From assembly GCA_905215815.1 (NCBI GenBank), contig CAJMRN010000017.1:1-27007 (forward strand): a DNA stretch of 27,007 nt, read 5' to 3'. Positions 8,664 to 16,659 of this stretch are shown here, piece after piece. Under the pieces are notes generated by a model. That model was not told the DNA's origin. It did no database searches and saw only the letters and a list, made by a program, of their open reading frames with translations. The stretch is from an uncultured bacterium. GTDB taxonomy: Bacteria > Actinomycetota > Coriobacteriia > Coriobacteriales > Coriobacteriaceae. The stretch's first letter is position 1, and every line of letters begins with the position of its first letter. A program made the translations under genes and the position numbers.

Positions 8664-8694
8664 AAAAAAAGAGGGGTACGCGAACGTACCCCTC
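8664..8694 (-). terminator. Rho-independent terminator after rplQ
   Basis: A perfect 10-bp stem GAGGGGTACG/CGTACCCCTC (8671-8680 with 8685-8694) with a 4-nt loop is followed on the minus strand by seven Ts. It marks the end of the alpha ribosomal operon. Confidence 0.93.
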
Positions 8695-8720
8695 GAATAT
8701 AGCCTATGCAGACAGAATGT

Positions 8721-9188
8721 CTACTCAGCGGTCTCCTCAGCAGCGGTCTCCTCGACAGCCTCAACCTTCTTGGGAGCAGCGGCCTTCTTGGGGGCCGGAG
8801 CAGCCTTCTTGGCCTTAGGCGTGCAAGGCTCGGTGACGAGCTCCATGATAACGATGGGAGCGTTGTCGCCCTTGCGGTTACCGAGCTTCATGATGCGGGT
8901 GTAACCGCCGTTGCGGTCCTGCCACATGCCCTGAGCAGCCTTGTCAAAGATCTCGGCAACGAGCTGCTTATCGCCGAGCTTGGCGATAGCCAAACGACGA
9001 GAGTGCAGGTCGCCCTTCTTGGCCCAGGTGATGATCGGATCGACGACCGAACGCAGCGCCTTAGCGCGGGTCTCGGTGGTCTTGATGCGGTCGTTCTCGA
9101 AGAGGGCCTTAGCAAGGCTCTTCTTCATGGCCTTGGTGTGGCTCGCATCGGTGCCGAGCTTCAGGCCCTTCTTAACGTTGTGACGCAT
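8721..9188 (-). CDS. rplQ: 50S ribosomal protein L17 (bL17)
   Basis: Large-subunit protein near the exit tunnel. The start MRHNVKKGLKLG and LAKALFENDRIKTTETRAKALR are the family core. At 155 aa it is longer than the ~120-aa form because of a C-terminal tail of about 35 residues rich in Ala, Lys, Pro and then Glu, a low-complexity extension of the kind seen in many actinobacterial L17 proteins. It is the last gene of the alpha operon, 30 nt after rpoA and followed by a terminator. Confidence 0.97.
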   Translation of the reverse strand: MRHNVKKGLKLGTDASHTKAMKKSLAKALFENDRIKTTETRAKALRSVVDPIITWAKKGDLHSRRLAIAKLGDKQLVAEIFDKAAQGMWQDRNGGYTRIMKLGNRKGDNAPIVIMELVTEPCTPKAKKAAPAPKKAAAPKKVEAVEETAAEETAE

Positions 9189-9218
9189 GGTCTAGTTTCT
9201 CCTCAAATATGCGAAGCA

Positions 9219-10160
9219 TTAAGCCTTCAGGCTCAGGCCCATGGACTCAAGCTTGTCCTTCACTTCCTCGATCGACTTAACACCGAAGTTACGGATGTTG
9301 AGCAGATCGTTCTCCGAGAACTCAACGAGCTGACGGACCGAGTGAATGCTGGCGCGCTTAAGGCAGTTGTAGGAACGGACGGAAAGGTCCAGGTCCTCGA
9401 TCTGCTTGTCCAGCTCGGCGTTGTCGTTGGTGACCTCGGGAGCGAAGATCGAAGCCTCCTCCTCGACCTCGGGGGTCTCGGCAAGGTTCATAAAGGCGGC
9501 CATATGCTGGTTAATGATATTGGCAGCCTGGACCACGGCGTCGCGCGGAGCGATGGAACCGTTGGTCTCGATCTCGAGGACAAGGCGGTCGTAGTCGGTA
9601 TGCTGGCCGACACGACAAGCCTCAACGAGCTTGGCGCAACGGGACACCGGCGAGTACAGCGAGTCGACGTGGATCACACCGATGGGATCGTTGTCACGCT
9701 TGTTAGCCTCGCCAGAGACATAGCCGCGGCCATAGCCGATGCGCATGCTCATGGTGAGATGGCCACCCTCGGTGAGCGTAGCAATGTGCTGCTCGGGGTT
9801 GACCAGCTCAAACTCGGACGGAATAAAGAAGTCCGCACCGGTGACCTCGCAGGGGCCGTCAACCGAGATGGTGGCGGTCGCCTCGTCGGTCGTGCCGAGA
9901 GCCCTGAAGACAAGACCCTTGACATTCAGGACGATGTCGGTGACATCCTCGACCATGTTAGGGATGGTCATGAACTCGTGCTGCGCACCATCGATCTGAA
10001 TGGCCTCGACGGCGGCACCCTCGAGCGAGGACAGAAGAACACGACGAAGCGAGTTACCCAGCGTATCGCCGTAGCCACGCTCGAGCGGCTCGACGGAGAC
10101 ACGAGCAGAGGTCTCGTTGATCTCTTCGACCTGAACCTGAGGCCTAATGAATTCTGACAT
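9219..10160 (-). CDS. rpoA: DNA-directed RNA polymerase subunit alpha
   Basis: Scaffold of RNA polymerase assembly. The N-terminal domain (~1-228) contains the dimerisation motif GDTLGNSLRRVLLSS (31-45). A flexible acidic linker with EVEEEA follows. The C-terminal domain (~250-313) carries VRSYNCLK with Arg262 at the position of the DNA UP-element-contacting Arg of E. coli alpha, then the closing NFGVKSIEEV helix-hairpin-helix. The 313-aa length is normal. It lies between rpsD (32 nt) and rplQ (30 nt), the conserved alpha-operon order. Confidence 0.98.
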   Translation of the reverse strand: MSEFIRPQVQVEEINETSARVSVEPLERGYGDTLGNSLRRVLLSSLEGAAVEAIQIDGAQHEFMTIPNMVEDVTDIVLNVKGLVFRALGTTDEATATISVDGPCEVTGADFFIPSEFELVNPEQHIATLTEGGHLTMSMRIGYGRGYVSGEANKRDNDPIGVIHVDSLYSPVSRCAKLVEACRVGQHTDYDRLVLEIETNGSIAPRDAVVQAANIINQHMAAFMNLAETPEVEEEASIFAPEVTNDNAELDKQIEDLDLSVRSYNCLKRASIHSVRQLVEFSENDLLNIRNFGVKSIEEVKDKLESMGLSLKA

Positions 10161-10192
10161 GTATTACCTCCAGCCTCAGCAGCCCGGATGGA

Positions 10193-10789
10193 CTACTTAG
10201 AGTAGAGCTCGACGATGAGCTGCTCGTTGATATCACCGCTGATCTGCTCACGCGTCGGCAGAGCGAGCACGTTACCAGACAGCTTCTCGATATCGACCTC
10301 GAGCCAGCCAGGGACCTCAAAGCGCTCGGAGGAAATCAGGGCCTCCTTGATGGGGAGGAGGTCACGGAACTTCTCGCCGACAGCGACGACGTCGCCGGCC
10401 TTGACGCGGTAGGACGGGATGTCCACGCGCTTGCCGTTCACGGTGAAGTGACCGTGACGGACGGACTGACGAGCCTCTTTGCGGGTGCGAGCGAAGCCAA
10501 GACGGAAGACGACGTTGTCGAGGCGAGACTCAAGAATGATCATGAGGTTCTCACCGGTGACGCCGTTCATCTTACGGGCCTTGTTGAAGTAGCCGTGGAA
10601 CTGCTTCTCCAGAACGCCATAGATAAACTTGACCTTCTGCTTCTCACGCAGCTGCATGCCGTACTCAGATTCCTTGCGACGGCGCTTGGGCTGACGGATA
10701 GATTCCTTCTTGCTGCTGTAACCGAGCTCAGCGGGATCGATCCCGAGCTGACGGCAGCGCTTAAGAACAGGAGTCCTGTCGATTGCCAT
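10193..10789 (-). CDS. rpsD: 30S ribosomal protein S4 (uS4)
   Basis: Primary 16S rRNA binder and small-subunit assembly nucleator; in several bacteria it represses its own operon. The S4 RNA-binding domain spans about residues 88-150 (SRLDNVVFRLGFARTRKEAR). Only one Cys is present near the N-terminus (Cys12), so this is the zinc-free (C-minus) paralogue type. At 198 aa it is typical. It sits 19 nt after rpsK in the alpha operon. Confidence 0.97.
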   Translation of the reverse strand: MAIDRTPVLKRCRQLGIDPAELGYSSKKESIRQPKRRRKESEYGMQLREKQKVKFIYGVLEKQFHGYFNKARKMNGVTGENLMIILESRLDNVVFRLGFARTRKEARQSVRHGHFTVNGKRVDIPSYRVKAGDVVAVGEKFRDLLPIKEALISSERFEVPGWLEVDIEKLSGNVLALPTREQISGDINEQLIVELYSK

Positions 10790-10808
10790 ATTGATACGAT
10801 CCTTTCAG

Positions 10809-11213
10809 TTACACGCGGCGACGCTTCTTGGGGCGGCAGCCGTTGTGCGGAATGGGGGTCTTGTCCTGGATGCTCGAGACCTCGAGGCCAGCAGCCTGGA
10901 GGGAGCGGATGGCGGTCTCACGACCGGAGCCGGGGCCCTTGACGAAGACGGAAACCTTCTTCATACCGTGCTCCATGGCCTGCTTGGCAGCAGCCTCGGC
11001 AGCCATCTGGGCAGCAAACGGCGTGGACTTACGGGAGCCCTTGAAGCCCACCTGGCCAGCCGACTTCCAGGAAATGACGTTGCCCTGGGGATCGGTGATC
11101 GAAACGATCGTGTTGTTGAACGTAGAACGAATGTGAGCCTGGCCCACGGAAATGTTCTTACGGTCCGCGCGCTTCAGACGGGCAGCGCGAACGTTCTTCT
11201 TAGCAGTAGCCAT
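10809..11213 (-). CDS. rpsK: 30S ribosomal protein S11 (uS11)
   Basis: Small-subunit platform protein. Seen: the core HIRSTFNNTIVSITDPQGN, GSRKSTPFAAQMAA and the closing IPHNGCRPKKRRRV, all hallmarks of the family. A basic N-terminus of ~20 residues precedes them. Length 134 aa is normal. Located between rpsM (14-nt gap) and rpsD. Confidence 0.97.
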   Translation of the reverse strand: MATAKKNVRAARLKRADRKNISVGQAHIRSTFNNTIVSITDPQGNVISWKSAGQVGFKGSRKSTPFAAQMAAEAAAKQAMEHGMKKVSVFVKGPGSGRETAIRSLQAAGLEVSSIQDKTPIPHNGCRPKKRRRV

Positions 11214-11227
11214 CTATCTAGCGCTCC

Positions 11228-11602
11228 TTATTTCTTCTTCTTAGCACCGATCTGACGCTTCGGGCCCTTGCGGGTACGAGCGTTAGTGTGGGTGCGCTGG
11301 CCGCGGACCGGGAGGCCCTTGCGGTGACGAAGGCCGCGGTTGCAGCCGATGTCCATAAGGCGCTTGACGTTCTGGTTGCGCTCACGGCGGAGGTCGCCCT
11401 CAACCATGATCTGATTCTTATCGATATAATCGCGGATGGCGTTAACCTCATCCTCGGTGAGGTCCTTAACGCGCGTGTCCACGTTAACGTTGCACTCGAC
11501 GCAAATCTTCGTCGCAGTGGTGCGGCCGATGCCGTAAATGTAGGTCAGACCGATCTCAACGCGCTTCTCACGCGGGAGGTCGACACCATTAATACGGGCC
11601 AA
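11228..11602 (-). CDS. rpsM: 30S ribosomal protein S13 (uS13)
   Basis: Head protein of the small subunit that contacts the P-site tRNA and bridges to the large subunit. MARINGVDLPREKRVEIGLT and LTYIYGIGRTTA mark the family start, and GLPVRGQRTHTNARTRKG the basic C-terminus. At 124 aa it is normal. It follows rpmJ by 14 nt and begins the S13-S11-S4-alpha-L17 block. Confidence 0.97.
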   Translation of the reverse strand: MARINGVDLPREKRVEIGLTYIYGIGRTTATKICVECNVNVDTRVKDLTEDEVNAIRDYIDKNQIMVEGDLRRERNQNVKRLMDIGCNRGLRHRKGLPVRGQRTHTNARTRKGPKRQIGAKKKK

Positions 11603-11616
11603 CGTAGTCTCCTCTC

Positions 11617-11730
11617 TTAACCCTGACGCTGCTTATGACGGGGGTTCTCGCAAATGACGAGGACCTTGCCGTGGCGCCTAATGATTTTGCACTTATCGCA
11701 CATCTTCTTGACCGAAGGACGTACCTTCAT
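11617..11730 (-). CDS. rpmJ: 50S ribosomal protein L36 (bL36), zinc-binding form
   Basis: A 37-codon gene read on the minus strand from ATG 11730 to TAA 11617. The product begins MKVRPSVKKMCDKCK and ends RHKQRQG. Cys11, Cys14, Cys27 and His32 form the zinc ribbon of the C-plus L36 type. GAAAGGAAG lies 5' of the start. It is located between infA and rpsM as in most bacteria. Confidence 0.96.
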   Translation of the reverse strand: MKVRPSVKKMCDKCKIIRRHGKVLVICENPRHKQRQG

Positions 11731-11877
11731 CGTTCTTCCTTTCGGTAGCGCTCAAACTACTTCCCTACTATCTACTCGCCCAGCCGCAGGCGTTTAAAAC
11801 TATGACTGGTCTTCACACGCAAACCGACCGTAGGTTGAGCTAAGCCTGCAGTCGGAAAAGAGCGTGTATGCGTGTCG

Positions 11878-12102
11878 CTATTTATAGCGATAGGTGATGC
11901 GACCGCGGGTCAGGTCGTACGGGGAAAGCTCCACGACAACCCTGTCACCGGGGAGAATGCGGATGTAATTCATTCGAATCTTGCCAGAAATGTTGCACAG
12001 AACCGAATGACCGTTCTCGAGCTCGACCTTAAACATGGCGTTGGGCAGCGGTTCCTTTACCGTACCCTCGAGCTCAATTGCGTCTTCCTTCTTCACAAGC
12101 AA
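11878..12102 (-). CDS. infA: Translation initiation factor IF-1
   Basis: OB-fold factor that occupies the 30S A-site during initiation. The IF-1 core is clear: EGTVKEPLPNAMFKVELENG, RMNYIRILPGDRV and LSPYDLTRGRITYR at the end. No ATG is available in frame: the start is either TTG at 12102 (74 aa) or GTG at 12096 (72 aa, the usual length). GAGAAAGATGA upstream can serve either, with better spacing for the GTG. It is separated from map by 226 nt holding a promoter and a long hairpin, so it probably has its own transcription start. Confidence 0.95.
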   Translation of the reverse strand: MLVKKEDAIELEGTVKEPLPNAMFKVELENGHSVLCNISGKIRMNYIRILPGDRVVVELSPYDLTRGRITYRYK

Positions 12103-12135
12103 TCATCTTTCTCTAGAAAACGACAGCGATTGAGT

Positions 12136-12164
12136 ATTCTACAATACGCATGCACGTATCGTAA
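12136..12164 (-). promoter_or_regulatory. Putative infA promoter
   Basis: On the minus strand TTACGA (12159-12164) and TAGAAT (12136-12141) are separated by 17 nt. The -10 box is 34 nt upstream of the infA start. Matches to the sigma-A consensus are 3/6 and 5/6. It is the best candidate in the map-infA gap. Confidence 0.5.
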
Positions 12165-12200
12165 TATCTTCGTAATGGCTCCACAACTAAGTGAAACTTG

Positions 12201-12217
12201 TTACATTTGAAATGTAA
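12201..12217. promoter_or_regulatory. 17-nt palindrome upstream of infA
   Basis: TTACATTTGAAATGTAA is perfectly symmetric around a central G. It lies ~37 nt upstream of the putative infA -35 box and overlaps the left end of the long inverted repeat 12209-12337. It could be an operator or simply part of that element. Confidence 0.4.
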
Positions 12218-12337
12218 AACAAAGCCGTTTTCTGATGCCCAAGATCGCCTTGAAATGAGAAGGCATAGACCTTGGGGTCATGCCTTCGAAATTGAAAGGC
12301 GAGGTTGGGCATCAGGGGGCGGCGACTTTTACATTTC
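12209..12337. repeat. 129-bp imperfect inverted repeat with 11-bp ends between map and infA
   Basis: Ends GAAATGTAAAA (12209-12219) and TTTTACATTTC (12327-12337) are exact inverted copies. Inside, CTGATGCCCAA (12232-12242) pairs with 12305-12315, CGCCTT (12246-12251) with 12296-12301, GAAGGCAT (12259-12266) with 12280-12287, and GACC with GGTC around a TTGG tetraloop. The right end supplies the map stop codon. It could be a MITE-like insertion or a structured mRNA element, for example an RNase-processed or terminating hairpin. Confidence 0.8.
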
Positions 12338-13117
12338 ACCGCCTTGCAAGGAGCACCAAGCGCCTTGCGCGTCGGTAGTGAGAATCACCGGGCCGTCATT
12401 GGTAATGGCGACGGTGTTCTCGTAGTGCGCGGCGGGCAGGTGGTCGTTGGTCGTAACGATCCAACCATCGGAGCCTGTGCTCACATGATTGGAACCCATC
12501 GTTACCATCGGCTCGATAGCGATGACCATACCAGCCTGAAGGCGAACGCCTCTCCCCTTCTTTCCATAATTTGGAACGTTGGGGTCCTCGTGCATCACAC
12601 GACCGATACCATGCCCCACGTAATCGCGAAGCACACCGTAACCGTGAGACTCGGCGAGGGACTGAACAGCATACCCGACGTCCCCGATATGGTTACCGGG
12701 AACAGCCTGCTCGATGGCAGCCTTAAGGCAATCGCGCGTAACCTCGCACAGGGCCTTGGCCTCGGGCGTGGGGGTGCCGACGAAAAACGTCCAAGCGTTA
12801 TCGCCGACCCAACCGTCGAGAACGGCTCCCGTATCGATGGAGATGATATCGCCATCGCGCAGGATCATATCGGGGTTGGGAATACCGTGGACCACGGCAT
12901 CGTTGATTGATGCGCAAATGGTTCCGGGAAACCCGCCGTAACCCTTAAAGGCCGGGGTGCCGCCATGCATGCGGATAATCTGCTCCGCGAGCTGATCGAG
13001 CTCGAAGGTCGACACGCCGGGGCGAACCATGGCTCCAACGTGGCGGAGCGCCATCTTAGATAGCGCTCCTGCCTTCTTCATCTGCTCAATTTGCGTTGCA
13101 GACTTAATCTTGATCAT
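12329..13117 (-). CDS. map: Type I methionine aminopeptidase
   Basis: Removes the initiator Met from nascent proteins. The five metal ligands of the pita-bread fold are visible: Asp95, Asp106, His169 (GHGIGR), Glu202 (IEPM) and Glu233 (HYENTV), plus the substrate-site His77. At 262 aa it is the short type Ia form without an N-terminal zinc extension. ATG 13117 overlaps the adk stop in ATGA, suggesting translational coupling. The TAA lies inside the terminal repeat of the 12209-12337 element, so the last codons may be contributed by it. Confidence 0.97.
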   Translation of the reverse strand: MIKIKSATQIEQMKKAGALSKMALRHVGAMVRPGVSTFELDQLAEQIIRMHGGTPAFKGYGGFPGTICASINDAVVHGIPNPDMILRDGDIISIDTGAVLDGWVGDNAWTFFVGTPTPEAKALCEVTRDCLKAAIEQAVPGNHIGDVGYAVQSLAESHGYGVLRDYVGHGIGRVMHEDPNVPNYGKKGRGVRLQAGMVIAIEPMVTMGSNHVSTGSDGWIVTTNDHLPAAHYENTVAITNDGPVILTTDAQGAWCSLQGGEM

Positions 13118-13740
13118 AGACCGAGAGCCTCTTTGACATCCCCGTACACGGTCTCGCGAGCCTGGTCACCGTTGACCGACTTGAGCAGACCCTGGCCACG
13201 ATAGTAGTCGACGAGCGGGCTCGTGGACTTCTCGTAGACGTCGAGACGGTTCTTGATGGTCTCGGGCTTGTCGTCGTCGCGCTGATACATCTCGCCGGCG
13301 CACTTGGGGCAGGTAGCATCGGCAGCAGTGCCGGTGTAACCGCAGGCGCGGCAGGTGCGACGCGAAGACAGACGATTGATGATGACCTCGGGGGCCACGT
13401 CGACCAGAAGGGCGCAGTCGATCTCGCGACCCATAGCGGAGAGCTCGGAATCGAGCGTCACAGCCTGGGCGGTGTTGCGCGGGAAGCCATCGAGGATGAA
13501 GCCCTGCTGGGCGTCATCGGCGGCAAGGCGCTCCTTGACAAGGTCGATCACGAGCTGGTCGGGAACGAGCTCGCCAGCGTCCATGTACTTCTTAGCCTGA
13601 ATACCAAGCTCGGTGCCACCCTTGACGGCAGCACGCAGCAGGTCGCCCGTGGAAATGTGAGCGACGCCAAACTCGGCGACGAGCTCCTGTGCGACGGTGC
13701 CCTTACCGGCACCCGGAGCTCCGAGCAATACGAGGTTCAT
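13114..13740 (-). CDS. adk: Adenylate kinase
   Basis: Interconverts ATP + AMP and 2 ADP. Seen: the P-loop GAPGAGKGT, the AMP-binding ISTGDLLR, DGFPRN, and the long LID domain. The LID carries CRAC and CPKC pairs (Cys130, 133, 144, 147), a zinc-type lid as in many Gram-positives. ATG 13740 is preferred over TTG 13746 because AGGAGG lies 7 nt upstream; product 208 aa. It lies between secY (18-nt gap) and map (4-nt overlap), the conserved secY-adk-map order. Confidence 0.97.
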   Translation of the reverse strand: MNLVLLGAPGAGKGTVAQELVAEFGVAHISTGDLLRAAVKGGTELGIQAKKYMDAGELVPDQLVIDLVKERLAADDAQQGFILDGFPRNTAQAVTLDSELSAMGREIDCALLVDVAPEVIINRLSSRRTCRACGYTGTAADATCPKCAGEMYQRDDDKPETIKNRLDVYEKSTSPLVDYYRGQGLLKSVNGDQARETVYGDVKEALGL

Positions 13741-13758
13741 GAGCAATCCTCCTCTAGC

Positions 13759-15045
13759 CTATTTAAAGAATCCATCGTAATCATACATCTTGATCTGGCC
13801 TTCGAGCTTATCGACCGTGTCGAGCACGACGCCGACCATGATGAGGATGGACGTGCCGCCAAATGCCTGGATCAGATGGTTACCCGTGAAGGAGAAGATG
13901 ATCGAAGGCACGATGGCGATGAGCGCCAAAAAGACAGCGCTGGGAAGCGTGATCTTGTTGAGCGCGTTCTTGATGTAGGCCGCGGTAGCCCTACCCGGAC
14001 GGACGCCCGGAATAAAGCCGCCCTGCTTCTTAAGGTTGTCGGCCGTGTCATCGGGGTTGAACACCATGGAGGTGTAGAAGTACGCGAAGAACACGATGAG
14101 GACAACGTTAAGCACCCAGTTGAGCCAACCGGTCGAAAGCGCAGAGGCAACTGCCTGGATCCAGCCGATGCCGGGGAAGAACACGGCAATCTGGGCCGGG
14201 AAGTACAGCAGCGCCGAAGCGAAGATGATCGGCACGACACCCGCGGTGTTGACCTTGATGGGCAGGTAGGTGGTCTGGCCACCCATCATGCGACGGCCCA
14301 CGACGCGCTTAGCGTAGGAGACCGGAATGCGGCGCTGACCGCGCTCAAGGAAAACAATCAGCGGGATGACCAGCAGGATGATGGCGCAGATGATCACCAT
14401 GGTGATGATGCCACCGGCATTGCCCTCGGTGCTGGAGAAGATCGCCTGCGGCAGGCCGGCCATGATGTTCGCGAAGATGATCAACGACATGCCATTGCCG
14501 ATACCGCGCTGGGTGATGAGCTCACCAATCCACATGATCAGCATGGCGCCCGCGGTGAGCGTGCCGACGATCATGAGGTCGAAGATGATCTCGGGAGCGC
14601 CGGCGCCAGTAAAGCTGATGCCGAAGCTCTTAAAGAGGAAGAGGTAACCCACGGAGTTGAGGATTGCCAGAGCCAGGGTGAGGTAACGCGAATACTGCGT
14701 AATCTTGGTCTGACCGACCTCGCCCTCGCGGGCAAGCTCATGCAGGGAAGGCACAACGGCCTGGAGCATCTGGAGGATGATCGAGCTGGTGATGTAAGGC
14801 ATGATGCCCAGGGAGAACACCGAAACATAGCTCAACGCGCCACCAGAGAAAAGATTCAGGAGGGCCATAGCACCTGCGGCGACCGAATTGTTATCGGTCG
14901 AGAAAAGGCCCAGCATCCCCTGGAAGGGAATGCCGGGCACAGGAACGTGCGCACCAATGCGGTACACGACGAGCATAGCTATGGTAAAAAGAATCTTTTC
15001 GCGCAATTCTTTGATGCGGAAAGCATTCTTAAGACCATTTAGCAC
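13759..15045 (-). CDS. secY: Protein translocase subunit SecY
   Basis: Membrane channel of the Sec translocon. A 428-aa polytopic protein with ten predicted membrane segments. Family motifs seen are GIMPYITSSIILQML, the ISLL-equivalent region LTITQRGIGNGMSLIIF-like stretch (ITQRGIGNGMSLIIFANI) and the C-terminal GTSILIMVGVVLDT. The start codon is GTG at 15045, overlapping the rplO stop by 7 nt, with AAAGG about 10 nt upstream inside rplO. The product starts with the typical short amphipathic LNGLKNAFRIKELREK helix. Confidence 0.96.
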   Translation of the reverse strand: MLNGLKNAFRIKELREKILFTIAMLVVYRIGAHVPVPGIPFQGMLGLFSTDNNSVAAGAMALLNLFSGGALSYVSVFSLGIMPYITSSIILQMLQAVVPSLHELAREGEVGQTKITQYSRYLTLALAILNSVGYLFLFKSFGISFTGAGAPEIIFDLMIVGTLTAGAMLIMWIGELITQRGIGNGMSLIIFANIMAGLPQAIFSSTEGNAGGIITMVIICAIILLVIPLIVFLERGQRRIPVSYAKRVVGRRMMGGQTTYLPIKVNTAGVVPIIFASALLYFPAQIAVFFPGIGWIQAVASALSTGWLNWVLNVVLIVFFAYFYTSMVFNPDDTADNLKKQGGFIPGVRPGRATAAYIKNALNKITLPSAVFLALIAIVPSIIFSFTGNHLIQAFGGTSILIMVGVVLDTVDKLEGQIKMYDYDGFFK

Positions 15046-15488
15046 GGCAGCTCGACCTTTCCGCCGGCGGCCTCGATCTTGGCCTGCGCAGAAGCGCTGA
15101 CCTTGTCGACCTTGACCGTGAACTTCTTGGTGAGCTCACCATTGCCGAGCACCTTGACGGGCTCGAACTCGCTCTTGGTGATGCGAGCGGCCTTAAGAGC
15201 GGCACCGTCGATCACAGCGCCGTCCTCGAACTTGCGCTCGAGACGCTCAACGTTAACGGCGGTGTACTCGATACGACGGGGGTTGCGGAAGCCCGGAAGC
15301 TTGGGCAGGCGCATAGCCAGCGGAGTCTGGCCACCCTCGAAGCCGGCACCCTTGGTGCCGCCAGAGCGGGAACCCTGGCCCTTCTGACCGCGGCCAGAAG
15401 TGGTGCCGTGACCCGAAGAATTGCCACGGCCGACGCGCTTGCGGTTCTTGGTGGAACCGGGCGCGGGAGTAAGATCGTGAAGCTGCAT
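15039..15488 (-). CDS. rplO: 50S ribosomal protein L15 (uL15)
   Basis: Large-subunit assembly protein. MQLHDLTPAPGSTKNRKRVGRG opens the family, and the Gly-rich basic stretch GRGQKGQGSRSG plus FEGGQTPLAMRLPK are hallmarks. At 149 aa it is normal. It is three nt downstream of rpmD and overlaps the secY GTG start, which suggests coupled translation. Confidence 0.97.
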   Translation of the reverse strand: MQLHDLTPAPGSTKNRKRVGRGNSSGHGTTSGRGQKGQGSRSGGTKGAGFEGGQTPLAMRLPKLPGFRNPRRIEYTAVNVERLERKFEDGAVIDGAALKAARITKSEFEPVKVLGNGELTKKFTVKVDKVSASAQAKIEAAGGKVELPC

Positions 15489-15491
15489 TTG

Positions 15492-15674
15492 CTACTCCTC
15501 TACAATCTCGACAAGGTGCTTGACCTTGAAGATCATGCCGCGGACGGACTCGTTGTCAGCAATCTCGCGAACCTCGCGGATCCTGTGGAGACCGAGGGCA
15601 CGGACAGTACGGACCTGGTCCTGCTTGCAACCATTGGTGCTGCGGACCTGCTTGATCTTGATGGTGTCAGCCAT
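15492..15674 (-). CDS. rpmD: 50S ribosomal protein L30 (uL30)
   Basis: A 60-aa protein beginning MADTIKIKQVRS with GLHRIREVREIADN, which is the L30 core. It lies 2 nt from rpsE and 3 nt from rplO, in the universal spc order S5-L30-L15. Confidence 0.96.
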   Translation of the reverse strand: MADTIKIKQVRSTNGCKQDQVRTVRALGLHRIREVREIADNESVRGMIFKVKHLVEIVEE

Positions 15675-15676
15675 GC

Positions 15677-16201
15677 TTAGTTCTCCTTACCGACGAACAT
15701 CTCGGAGACCGTCAGGCCACGGCGAGCCGCGACGTCCTCAGGGCTGGAGAGCTCCTTGAGGCCCTCGACGGCAGCCTTGATGATGTTGAGGCCGTTGTCG
15801 GTACCGAGGGACTTGGACAGGACGTTCTTGATGCCAGCAAGCTCGAAGAGGGGACGCACAGCGCCGCCGGCGATAACGCCGGTACCCTCGACAGCGGGCT
15901 TGATGATGATGCGGCCGGCACCAAAGTGGCCGAGAACCTCGTGCGGGATGGTGCCCTGCTCGGTCACCGGCACGTGGAACATGTTCTTCTTGGCATCGAG
16001 AGACGCCTTGGAGATGGCCATGGGCACCTCAGCGGACTTGCCCATGCCAACGCCGACGTTGCCCTTGCCGTCGCCAACGACGACGAGAGCGACGAGGCTC
16101 ATGCGACGACCACCCTTGACGGTCTTCGACACGCGGTTGATGTAAACGACGCGCTCCTCGAACTCGGAGGCCTCGCGCTGCTGCTTCTGATTACGAGCCA
16201 T
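15677..16201 (-). CDS. rpsE: 30S ribosomal protein S5 (uS5)
   Basis: Small-subunit protein affecting decoding fidelity and mRNA helicase activity. Double-stranded RNA-binding N-domain with EERVVYINRVSKTVKGGRR and GDGKGNVGVGMGKS; the C-domain contains VIAGGAVRPLFELAGI and NVLSKSLGT. Length 174 aa. It is 14 nt after rplR. Confidence 0.97.
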   Translation of the reverse strand: MARNQKQQREASEFEERVVYINRVSKTVKGGRRMSLVALVVVGDGKGNVGVGMGKSAEVPMAISKASLDAKKNMFHVPVTEQGTIPHEVLGHFGAGRIIIKPAVEGTGVIAGGAVRPLFELAGIKNVLSKSLGTDNGLNIIKAAVEGLKELSSPEDVAARRGLTVSEMFVGKEN

Positions 16202-16215
16202 GTGCTACATACCTC

Positions 16216-16584
16216 CTAGAACTCGAGACCGGCGGCACGAGCACCGTCGGCGAGGGCCTTGACGCGGCCATGGTAGATACGGCCACCACGATCGAAAGCG
16301 ACCTTGGTGATGCCGGCCTCGATGGCACGCTTGCCAACGAGCTGACCGACCTTCTCCGCAGCCTCCTTGTTCGAGGTGTGGGTGCCCTTGAACTCGGCCT
16401 CGAGGGTCGAGGCAGAGACGAGCGTCAGGCTGGAGCCCTTGCTGTCGTCGATGATCTGGGCATAGATGTTGGCGTTAGTACGGGTCACGCGAAGACGCGG
16501 ACGCTCGGCGGTACCCGAGACCTTGCCGCGAACACGACGCTGACGACGCTTGAGGCCTTCCAGCTTCGCCTTATGCTTGTTCAT
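16216..16584 (-). CDS. rplR: 50S ribosomal protein L18 (uL18)
   Basis: 5S rRNA-binding protein. Seen: RRQRRVRGKVSGTAERPRL, RTNANIYAQIID and the C-terminal VAFDRGGRIYHGRVKALADGAR, the classic ending. 122 aa. The basic N-terminus is normal. The gene is followed by rpsE (14 nt) and preceded by a 75-nt gap with a hairpin. Confidence 0.97.
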   Translation of the reverse strand: MNKHKAKLEGLKRRQRRVRGKVSGTAERPRLRVTRTNANIYAQIIDDSKGSSLTLVSASTLEAEFKGTHTSNKEAAEKVGQLVGKRAIEAGITKVAFDRGGRIYHGRVKALADGARAAGLEF

Positions 16585-16612
16585 ACGTAAACTCCTAAAA
16601 AGGTTGATCTTG

Positions 16613-16634
16613 CCAGCACCTAACGGGGTGCTGG
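16613..16634 (-). other. Hairpin in the rplF-rplR gap
   Basis: CCAGCACC (16613-16620) pairs exactly with GGTGCTGG (16627-16634) around a 6-nt loop. On the minus strand no T-run follows directly, so it is not a standard terminator; a run of five Ts occurs only 16 nt later. It may be an mRNA-stability or processing hairpin within the operon. Confidence 0.6.
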
Positions 16635-16659
16635 TCTTATGCGAGTGAGTCGGTTACGA

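Noticed and set aside
8706..10157. Long plus-strand open frame (483 codons) across rplQ and rpoA
   Set aside because: It is antisense to two certain genes and its product is a Leu/Val/Asp-rich sequence of no known type. Such frames arise from GC-rich codon use on the opposite strand.
13657..15042. Plus-strand open frame (461 codons) across adk and secY
   Set aside because: It mirrors the secY coding frame and gives a His/Asp/Glu-rich sequence without domain features.
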